A DNA stretch of 64,000 bases from Dyella ginsengisoli LA-4 (GTDB lineage: Bacteria; Pseudomonadota; Gammaproteobacteria; Xanthomonadales; Rhodanobacteraceae): contig NZ_AMSF01000095.1 of the NCBI RefSeq assembly GCF_000334915.1, positions 93,514 to 157,513 of the forward strand, written 5' to 3'. This document shows, in pieces, positions 26,345-34,618 of this stretch; position 1 is the stretch's first letter; every line of letters begins with the position of its first letter. The notes beneath the pieces were generated by a model. That model did no database searches and had not been told where the DNA came from. It was given only the letters and a program-made list of their open reading frames with translations. Made by a program: the position numbers and the translations under genes.

Positions 26345-27907
26345 TCAGCGGTGGCGGAACGCTCTCGCCAGCGTGCCGTCGGGGTCGACCACCAGGGCGA
26401 TGGTTTCCGTACCGTGGGCGTGCTTCACCGAGTACACGTCGTCGCCGTACTGGTTGACGCCGGTGAAGGTGTACGAGAGCACCGGGCCGAGTTCGGCGAG
26501 GTACTGTTCGCGCGAGGTGCGCTGCTTCTGACGGATCTTCGCCAGGTCCTTGCTCATGCCGGCGCCGTCGACGGGATCGCGCAGCAGGAGCTGCAGCGCC
26601 TTCAAACTACCCGGGTATGGCTGCTCGTCGCGGATACGTTTGGCCAATGCGGCGTCGATCCGCCCGGCCTCGGTGGCGTCGATGCGCTGCGTGTCCAGCA
26701 CGGTTTCGCCATGCATCTCGAGAACCATGCGCTGGGCGTGCCCGCTGGCATCCATGACGAAATGCGCGATCGCGGGCTTTCCCTGGACCGCGAAGCGGTC
26801 GGCGCCCAGCGGCACCGCATAGAACGGCCTGGGTGCCGCCATCTGCGCACTGATCGCGATGACCAGGCCGTTGCCGGAGCGGGTGACCGCGACCCTGGAG
26901 ATCGCGCCGATCTTGTAGAAGCCGACGTAGCGATCCAGCACGGTGGGCGGCAGCGTGACCGCGTCCTTCACCTCCGGTGCTGCGCCGCCCGGCGGCGTCA
27001 CCTGCGCCGCGAACACGGTCATGCCCAACGAGGCACACACCAGCACCAGCGCCGATACGCCGGCCCATTTGTTTCGCCTGGTCAACATGAGCTTGATCCT
27101 CTGTTCCAGGAAGGAGCCGGATTCGGACATCGCCGGCACCAGGCCGATGCGGGAGGACTGGCACTGCCCCACGTGCAGCAGCGTTTCGCAGTACGCGACG
27201 GGGTCGCGGCCGCCGCGCAGCACGCGGGCATCGCAGTCCACTTCGATCGCGCGGCGCAGCCGGTGGAACTGCCACCACAGCAGCGGATTCCAGGGCATCA
27301 GCGCGAGCAGCGTCACGGCCAGCGCAATGAGACGCGGATCGCCGGCTTCGAGGTGCGAACGCTCGTGGGCCAGCACGTCGCGCTGCTGTTGCTCCGACGC
27401 CTGCAGCAGCCACGCCGGCACCACGATGCGCGGCTGCCACAGGCCGGCCACGGCGGGGCCGGCATCTGCCGCCACCAGCACGTGTTCGCCGCACATCGTG
27501 GCTTCGCGCCAACCTCGCTTGCGCCGTTGCAGCAGCGCCGCACCGACCAGCAGCGCACACAGCGCCAGCACCGAGAGGACGAGCCAACCGGTCCGCAGCC
27601 ACATCGCTACGGGATCGGGTGCGCCATAAGGCTGTGAGCCATCCAGCGGCATCAGCAGGGCCGGCATCGGAATGGAGGTGACATCACGCAGCACGACCGG
27701 CGGCGGCATGGCGCCGGACTGCAGCATGCCGGGCAGGCGCAGCGTCACCGAGGAGATCAGCGCCGGCAGCGCCAGCGAGCCGAGCATCGCGATGAGCCAG
27801 ACCCAGCGCGTGGCCCTGCGGCGCACCCGTGCCGCGCGTTCGGCGGTGAACGCGGCCGCGCCCAGCGCCAGTGCCACCAGCGTGGCGTAGATCATCCAGG
27901 CGATCAT
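26345..27907 (-). CDS. BlaR1/MecR1-type M56 membrane metallopeptidase sensor
   Basis: 520 residues. Four N-terminal membrane helices with an M56 zinc site H-E-R-S-H at 181-185 in a cytosolic loop, then A-I-E-V-D-C-D-A-R-V. A long C-terminal region (about 290-520) replaces the penicillin-binding domain of true BlaR1. It contains a lipocalin/DUF3471-like beta segment (L-D-R-Y-V-G-F-Y-K) and no S-x-x-K transpeptidase motif that I can see, so the inducer may not be a beta-lactam. The ATG overlaps the stop of the blaI-like gene by four bases. No beta-lactamase gene is present in the window. Confidence 0.88.
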   Translation of the reverse strand: MIAWMIYATLVALALGAAAFTAERAARVRRRATRWVWLIAMLGSLALPALISSVTLRLPGMLQSGAMPPPVVLRDVTSIPMPALLMPLDGSQPYGAPDPVAMWLRTGWLVLSVLALCALLVGAALLQRRKRGWREATMCGEHVLVAADAGPAVAGLWQPRIVVPAWLLQASEQQQRDVLAHERSHLEAGDPRLIALAVTLLALMPWNPLLWWQFHRLRRAIEVDCDARVLRGGRDPVAYCETLLHVGQCQSSRIGLVPAMSESGSFLEQRIKLMLTRRNKWAGVSALVLVCASLGMTVFAAQVTPPGGAAPEVKDAVTLPPTVLDRYVGFYKIGAISRVAVTRSGNGLVIAISAQMAAPRPFYAVPLGADRFAVQGKPAIAHFVMDASGHAQRMVLEMHGETVLDTQRIDATEAGRIDAALAKRIRDEQPYPGSLKALQLLLRDPVDGAGMSKDLAKIRQKQRTSREQYLAELGPVLSYTFTGVNQYGDDVYSVKHAHGTETIALVVDPDGTLARAFRHR

Positions 27908-28281
27908 TCCGGCTTCTCCTTGTCCGCGTGCTCGGCCAGCAGCTGGCGCATGCGGGTGAGCTGGTCGGCGCTGAGCTTCTGCTCGGAGACCAGGTGCGAG
28001 AACAGCAGCTCGGTGGAGCCCTTGAACAGTTTCTGGGTGAGGTGCTGCACCGCGTTCTTGCGCGCCGCCTGCTGCTTCACGGTGGCGAAGAAGCGATGGC
28101 CGCGGCCGGCTTCCTCGTGGCCTACGTAGCCCTTGGCCTCCAGCGTGCGCAGCACGGTCAGCACGGTGGTGTAGGCCAGCGGATCGGCGAGATGCTCGCG
28201 CACCTCGGCCACCGTCGATGCGCCGCGATCCCACAGCGCCTGCATCACGTCGGCCTCGCGGTCGGTGAGAGAGATCTTCAT
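27904..28281 (-). CDS. BlaI/MecI-family winged-helix repressor
   Basis: 125 residues. N-terminal winged helix: L-T-D-R-E-A-D-V-M-Q-A-L-W, V-A-E-V-R-E-H-L, Y-T-T-V-L-T-V-L-R-T-L-E-A-K-G-Y-V. A C-terminal dimerisation helix follows. It represses its own operon until the M56 partner triggers its cleavage. I chose the ATG at 28281 rather than the GTG at 28290 because GGTGG lies 5 bases upstream of it. A near-perfect dyad lies just upstream over the predicted transcription start. Confidence 0.92.
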   Translation of the reverse strand: MKISLTDREADVMQALWDRGASTVAEVREHLADPLAYTTVLTVLRTLEAKGYVGHEEAGRGHRFFATVKQQAARKNAVQHLTQKLFKGSTELLFSHLVSEQKLSADQLTRMRQLLAEHADKEKPE

Positions 28282-28299
28282 GACGTCCACCCGCCCTCA

Positions 28300-28319
28300 T
28301 CTACTAGAGTTGTAGTAGA
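28300..28319 (-). promoter_or_regulatory. BlaI-type operator, proximal
   Basis: TCTACTAGAGTTGTAGTAGA is a dyad with 8 of 9 half-site positions matching, and resembles the TACTACA/TGTAGTA consensus of BlaI/MecI operators. It starts at the end of the -10 element, so bound repressor would block initiation. Confidence 0.75.
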
Positions 28320-28346
28320 TACTAGACCGGGCGCCAGCTTTGTCAA
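28319..28346 (-). promoter_or_regulatory. Promoter of the blaI-blaR1-like operon
   Basis: On the minus strand a perfect TTGACA (28341-28346) is followed by a 16-base spacer and TAGTAT (28319-28324). It is one of the best promoters in the window and is flanked by operator dyads on both sides. Confidence 0.75.
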
Positions 28347-28362
28347 CTATAGATCTAGTAGA
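28347..28362 (-). promoter_or_regulatory. BlaI-type operator, distal
   Basis: TCTACTAGATCTATAG on the minus strand repeats the half-site TCTACTAGA of the proximal operator. It lies immediately upstream of the -35, giving two operators about 45 bp apart, as in known bla/mec control regions. Confidence 0.5.
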
Positions 28363-28441
28363 TGGGCCCGCGCCGCGCACCCGCGCAGGTCATCCACGCA
28401 GGTGCGGCGGCTAACCGACGGCACCACCGCCCTGCTCCTGA

Positions 28442-30244
<1,803 letters not shown>

Positions 30245-30436
30245 GAGTGGTTCCCCGTGTGGATCGCGCGAAGCGAACGATGCAGCCTAGGCAGGCGCCC
30301 CGGGCAGGGTCAACGGGCGTCCCGTTGGTACCCCCCGGCCGCGCCACCGGCCAGGCCCGATATGCCCAGCCCCTGGCGCACGGTGACGTATGCGGCGGGC
30401 TATGCTTTGCCGTCCCCGTTCGCCGTCGCCCCCACC

Positions 30437-31198
30437 ATGCATCCGGCCTCGCCCCTCTCGCTCGATATCCGCAGCTACGGCCGGGACGGAGCCGCCGACG
30501 CACACGCGTTCGCGCAGCTGGTGCTGCCGCTGGGCGGCTCGATGGAGGTGGACGTGGAAGGCCGCGGCGCGTGGCTGGACCGGACGCGGGCGGCGTTCGT
30601 CGCGCCGACGGCGAGGCACGCGCAGTCCAGCGGCATCGCGAACCGGTTCCTGGTGGTCGACGTGGATGCCCGGTCGCTGGGCGAGCAGACGCTCGAACGG
30701 CTGGCCGCGCGGCGCTTCCTGCCGGTCGGGCCGGCCGCCGCGCACCTGATCCAGTACATGGCGGCCAGCCTCGGCGACGACGGCCTGCCGCAACGCGCCG
30801 CAGGGTGGCTGCCGTTGCTGCTGGATGCGGTCGAGCGCAACGCGCCGGGACCGGCCTCACGTCTGGCCGGCCTGCTGGCGACCCTGCAAGCGCATCCGGA
30901 ACGCGACTGGACCGCTGCCGACATGGCTGCCCGCGTGGGACTGAGCGCGAGTCGGCTGCACGCGGTGTTCCGCGAGGAACTCGACACCACCCCGCAGGCC
31001 TGGCTGACCGACCGCCGGATCGAGCGGGCGCAGCGGTGGCTGGCAGACACGTCGCTGCCGCTGGCGGAGATCGCACTGGCCTGCGGCTATGCCGACCAGA
31101 GCGCGTTCACCCGCGCGTTCGGGCGGGCCGTCGGCCTGCCGCCCGCGGCCTACCGGCGGCAGGCGCAGGCGTCCCGGCAAAGCCGGGGCGAGCCCTGA
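30437..31198 (+). CDS. AraC-family transcriptional regulator
   Basis: 253 residues. The N-terminal cupin-like sensing half includes L-P-L-G-G-S and R-A-A-F-V-A-P-T-A-R-H. The C-terminal double helix-turn-helix has M-A-A-R-V-G-L-S-A-S-R-L-H-A-V-F-R-E-E-L, then A-L-A-C-G-Y-A-D-Q-S-A-F-T-R-A-F and L-P-P-A-A-Y-R. The ATG at 30437 starts the protein; upstream in-frame sequence lies antisense to the amidohydrolase. The EamA transporter starts 38 bp downstream and is a likely target. Confidence 0.9.
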   Translation: MHPASPLSLDIRSYGRDGAADAHAFAQLVLPLGGSMEVDVEGRGAWLDRTRAAFVAPTARHAQSSGIANRFLVVDVDARSLGEQTLERLAARRFLPVGPAAAHLIQYMAASLGDDGLPQRAAGWLPLLLDAVERNAPGPASRLAGLLATLQAHPERDWTAADMAARVGLSASRLHAVFREELDTTPQAWLTDRRIERAQRWLADTSLPLAEIALACGYADQSAFTRAFGRAVGLPPAAYRRQAQASRQSRGEP

Positions 31199-31236
31199 AC
31201 AAGACCGGGCGCAGACACTGCGCCACGCTGGCCGAC

Positions 31237-32202
31237 ATGAACCTGCCTTCGCCTTCCACCTCGTCGCGCACCGCCGCCGGCATCGGCTACGGCATGGCCG
31301 CGGGCGCGATCTGGGGACTGGTGTTTCTCGCCCCCGCCCTGCTGCATGGCTTCACGCCGTTGGAGCTGACCACCGGGCGCTACACCGCCTACGGCGCACT
31401 CGCGCTGGCGCTGCTGGCACCGCGCTGGCGGGTGGCCACTGGCGCGCTCGGGCGACGCGAATGGCTGGGACTGGCGGGGCTGGGGCTGGTCGGCAACGTG
31501 GTGTATTTCGTGCTGCTGTCCAGCGCGGTGCAGCTCGGTGGCATCGCCATCACCTCGCTGGTGGTCGGCTTCCTGCCGGTGACGGTCACCGTGATCGGCA
31601 GCCGGGACCACGGCGCGGTGCCGCTGCGCCGCCTGCTGCCCTCGATCGCCCTGTGCATCGCCGGCGCAGTCTGCATCGGCTGGCAAGCGCTGCTGCCGAG
31701 CGGCTATGCGAGCGGAACCCGCGCCCTGCTCGGTCTGCTGTGTGCCACCGGCGCGCTGGCCGCGTGGACCTGGTATGCGGTGTCCAACAGCCGCTGGCTG
31801 GCGCGCCTGCACGATATTTCCGCACACGACTGGAGCCTGCTCACCGGCGTGGTGACCGGCGCGCTGGCACTCGCCCTGGTGCCGTTCGCCCTGCTCGGCG
31901 ACACGGCGCGCCATGCCTCCGTCGACTGGCTGCGCTTCGGCGGCATATCGGCAGCTCTGGCGCTGCTCGCATCGATCACCGGCAACGCCCTGTGGAACCG
32001 CATGAGCCGGCTGTTGCCGCTCACCCTGGTCGGCCAGATGATCCTGTTCGAGACCCTGTTCGCGCTGATCTACGGCTTCGCCTGGGAGCACCGCCTGCCG
32101 ACCACGCTGGAGGCGCTGGCCTTCGTGCTGCTGGTCACCGGCGTGGTCACCTGCGTGCTGGCGCACGGCGCGGCGGTGGATCCGATCGGCGCGGAGAGCT
32201 GA
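31237..32202 (+). CDS. EamA/DMT-family transporter
   Basis: 321 residues with about ten hydrophobic helices in two EamA repeats, starting with G-Y-G-M-A-A-G-A-I-W-G-L near residue 17-28. It exports or imports small metabolites (family knowledge; the substrate cannot be told). It follows the AraC-type regulator by 38 bp, which suggests that it is regulated by it. Confidence 0.85.
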   Translation: MNLPSPSTSSRTAAGIGYGMAAGAIWGLVFLAPALLHGFTPLELTTGRYTAYGALALALLAPRWRVATGALGRREWLGLAGLGLVGNVVYFVLLSSAVQLGGIAITSLVVGFLPVTVTVIGSRDHGAVPLRRLLPSIALCIAGAVCIGWQALLPSGYASGTRALLGLLCATGALAAWTWYAVSNSRWLARLHDISAHDWSLLTGVVTGALALALVPFALLGDTARHASVDWLRFGGISAALALLASITGNALWNRMSRLLPLTLVGQMILFETLFALIYGFAWEHRLPTTLEALAFVLLVTGVVTCVLAHGAAVDPIGAES

Positions 32203-32224
32203 TACCGGATCGTCGGCAGCGAAC

Positions 32225-32368
32225 TTAACGGGCGATCGACGCGGCCGGAGCCGGCCCGGATGCCGGACGTGCCTCGTCATGCATGGCCGCGCGGAAGAAA
32301 CCCACGGCGATGATCAGCAACAACGCGACGACGAAGACGATCCAGGCCAGACGGCGTGGCTGTTTCAT
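32225..32368 (-). CDS. Small single-pass membrane protein
   Basis: 47 residues: M-K-Q-P-R-R-L, a membrane helix (about 9-26), then a charged Ala/Pro-rich tail. No strong ribosome-binding site precedes the ATG. The pattern K/R-rich start, helix and polar tail looks like a real small membrane protein rather than chance, but coding status is unproven. Confidence 0.45.
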   Translation of the reverse strand: MKQPRRLAWIVFVVALLLIIAVGFFRAAMHDEARPASGPAPAASIAR

Positions 32369-32496
32369 GGGATCGATGATCCGCTCGACGAAAGCCCGAG
32401 TCTGAACGTCAGCGTGTTGGATGGGTGTCGAGGCAGCCTGAACGAAGGGAGCCACCCGGTCGCGGCGACAACGACGCGCGCGGCCGACGTCAGCCG

Positions 32497-32736
32497 CTAC
32501 GGCGCCGGCAAACCGAGGAACCGCCGCACTGCCGCCGCATCGAACGGCCAGTCCAGCTCGCGCCCGTCGCGGGTATCGCGCAGCACCGGCAGGCGGGTGC
32601 CGTAGCGCGCTTCCAGTGCCGGACTGTCGTCCACCCAGGCACTGTCGAAATCCGGTGCGCGCGCCTCGGCCATCACCGCCAGCGCCATGTCGCACAGGTG
32701 GCAGTAGTCGCGCTGGTAGAGGATCAGGTGGCTCAT
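32497..32736 (-). CDS. Glutaredoxin-like (DUF836) protein
   Basis: 79 residues of the thioredoxin-like fold with Y-C-H-L-C-D near residues 11-16, the C-x-x-C redox pair of the glutaredoxin-like DUF836 family. It also has W-V-D-D-S-P, Y-G-T-R-L-P-V-L and D-W-P-F-D. The ATG at 32736 matches the family start. It is divergent from sdaA, with the start codons about 80 bp apart. Confidence 0.85.
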   Translation of the reverse strand: MSHLILYQRDYCHLCDMALAVMAEARAPDFDSAWVDDSPALEARYGTRLPVLRDTRDGRELDWPFDAAAVRRFLGLPAP

Positions 32737-32778
32737 CAACACACGCGGGCGTACAGACGCCGGTCCGGCAGGAGCGCC

Positions 32779-32784
32779 TAGAAT
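32779..32784 (+). promoter_or_regulatory. -10 element for sdaA
   Basis: TAGAAT in the context GCGCC-TAGAAT, the same as before the GTPase at 15556. It would give a leader of about 25-30 bases. The -35 is not clear. Confidence 0.4.
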
Positions 32785-32817
32785 AGCGGTCCTTCCCCAC
32801 TCTTCCGCAGAGTATTC

Positions 32818-34200
32818 ATGGCCGTCAGCGTTTTCGACCTCTTCAAGATCGGTATCGGTCCCTCGTCCTCGCACACCGTGGGCCCGATGCGCGCGGCGGC
32901 GCGCTTCTGCGAGCGCTGGCTGGAGGAAAAGGGCGTGATCGACCGCGTGGCGCGCGTGCGCGCCGAACTGTTCGGCTCGCTGGCGATGACCGGCCGCGGC
33001 CACGGCACCGACAAGGCCGTGCTGCTGGGCCTGGAAGGCGCACACCCGGACACGGTGGACCCGGACGCGATTCCCGATACGCTGGCGCGCATCCGCAAGA
33101 CGCACCGCATCCGCCTGCTCGGCCGGCACGAGATCGTGTTCGACGAGAAGGCCGACCTGGTCTTCAACAAGCGCCAGAAGCTGCCGTTCCACACCAACGG
33201 CATGCGCTTCTCCGCCTACGACGAGCAGGGCAACGAGCTGGCCACGCGCGACTACTACTCGGTCGGCGGCGGCTTCGTGGTGAACCACGACGAGGCGGCC
33301 GAAGACCGCATCGTCGCCGACACCACCGAGCAACCCTACCCGTTCGCCAGCGGCGACCAGCTGCTGCAGCTGTGCGAGCAGCACGGCCTGTCCATCGCGC
33401 AGCTGATGCTGGCCAACGAGAGCGTGTGGCGACCGGAGGCGGAGACCCGCACCGGCCTGCTGACCATCTGGCAGGCGATGCAGGACTGCGTGACCCGCGG
33501 CCTGCGCTCGCCCGGCGTGCTGCCCGGCGGGCTGAAGGTGGGACGGCGCGCGCCAGCGATGGCCGAGGATCTGCGCCGCCAGCCGGAAGCCTCGCTGAAG
33601 GACCCGCTGACCATCCTGGACTGGGTGAACCTGTACGCGCTGGCGGTGAACGAGGAGAACGCCGCCGGCGGCCGCGTGGTCACCGCGCCGACCAACGGCG
33701 CGGCCGGCATCGTGCCGGCGGTGCTGCACTACTACCACCGCTTCTGCCCGAAGTCGGACGAGAACGGCGTGGTCGAGTTCCTGCTCACCGCGGCGGCGAT
33801 CGGCATCCTCTACAAGGAGAACGCCTCGATCTCCGGCGCCGAGGTCGGCTGCCAGGGCGAGGTGGGCGTGGCCTGCTCGATGGCCGCCGGCGGCCTCACC
33901 GCGGCGCTGGGCGGCAGCATCCACCAGGTGGAGAACGCCGCCGAGATCGGCATGGAACACAACCTCGGCCTGACCTGCGACCCGATCGGGGGGCTGGTGC
34001 AGATCCCGTGCATCGAACGCAACGCGATGGGTTCGGTGAAGGCGATCAACGCCAGCCGCATGGCTTTGAAGAGCGACGGCAAGCACCGCGTGTCGCTGGA
34101 CAAGGTCATCGCCACCATGCGCGCCACGGGGCGCGACATGAAGGACAAGTACAAGGAAACCTCGCGCGGCGGTCTCGCGGTGAACGTGATCGAGTGCTGA
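32818..34200 (+). CDS. sdaA: L-serine ammonia-lyase
   Basis: Deaminates L-serine to pyruvate and ammonia using an oxygen-sensitive [4Fe-4S] cluster. 460 residues, the one-chain type. Landmarks: [13 protein letters not shown] at 14-26, the basic and Gly-rich [12 protein letters not shown] near 288-300, and the C-terminal Cys-containing [10 protein letters not shown] and [12 protein letters not shown]. The last 12 codons and the stop belong to a 136-bp unit that is repeated downstream. Confidence 0.96.
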   Translation: MAVSVFDLFKIGIGPSSSHTVGPMRAAARFCERWLEEKGVIDRVARVRAELFGSLAMTGRGHGTDKAVLLGLEGAHPDTVDPDAIPDTLARIRKTHRIRLLGRHEIVFDEKADLVFNKRQKLPFHTNGMRFSAYDEQGNELATRDYYSVGGGFVVNHDEAAEDRIVADTTEQPYPFASGDQLLQLCEQHGLSIAQLMLANESVWRPEAETRTGLLTIWQAMQDCVTRGLRSPGVLPGGLKVGRRAPAMAEDLRRQPEASLKDPLTILDWVNLYALAVNEENAAGGRVVTAPTNGAAGIVPAVLHYYHRFCPKSDENGVVEFLLTAAAIGILYKENASISGAEVGCQGEVGVACSMAAGGLTAALGGSIHQVENAAEIGMEHNLGLTCDPIGGLVQIPCIERNAMGSVKAINASRMALKSDGKHRVSLDKVIATMRATGRDMKDKYKETSRGGLAVNVIEC

Positions 34201-34605
34201 GCGCGAGATTGCGCTCCCATTTCCCCGTTCGCCGGTTCACGGCTCACCCTCGAAATCCGCGGCATGCGCTTCAACGCATCCCGCGGACTTCTCGACCTCG
34301 CGCGGCGGTCTCGCGGTGAACGTGATCGAGTGCTGAGCGCGAGCCTGCGTAGCCACTTCACCGTTCGCCGGTTCACGGCTCACCCTCGAAACCCGCGGCA
34401 TGCGCTTCAACGCATCCCGCGGGCTTCTCGACCTCGCGCGGCGGTCTCGCGGTGAACGTGATCGAGTGCTGAGCGCGAGATTGCGCTCCCATTTCCCCGT
34501 TCGCCGGTTCACGGCTCACCCTCGAAACCCGCGGCATGCGCTTCAACGCATCCCGCTCGACCCGCGACCTCGCGCGGCGGCCTCGCGGTGAACGTGATCG
34601 AGGGC
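34161..34605 (+). repeat. 136-bp tandem repeat containing the sdaA 3' end
   Basis: The string CTCGCGCGGCGGTCTCGCGG recurs at 34161, 34297 and 34433, and with one change at 34569: exact 136-bp steps, three full units and a partial fourth. Each unit starts with the last 13 codons and stop of sdaA, then about 95 bp of non-coding sequence. Because 136 is not a multiple of three and the stop is inside the unit, sdaA itself is unaffected. Units 1-3 have a stem with the loop CTTCAA. Confidence 0.85.
34256..34423 (+). terminator. Repeated hairpins, terminator-like, after sdaA
   Basis: Hairpins at 34256-34287 and 34392-34423: stem CCCGCGGCATGCG with CGCATCCCGCGGG around loop CTTCAA, 13 pairs with one mismatch. 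The outermost pair is T-A in the first copy and C-G in the second, a compensatory change. There is no T run, so this may be a processing or Rho-related stop rather than an intrinsic terminator. Confidence 0.45.
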
Positions 34606-34618
34606 CGGGCCGGACGCT

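Noticed and set aside
34200..34618. Small open frames in the sdaA repeat
   Set aside because: They are the repeat unit read in shifted frames, with no start signal, and change with the 136-bp period.
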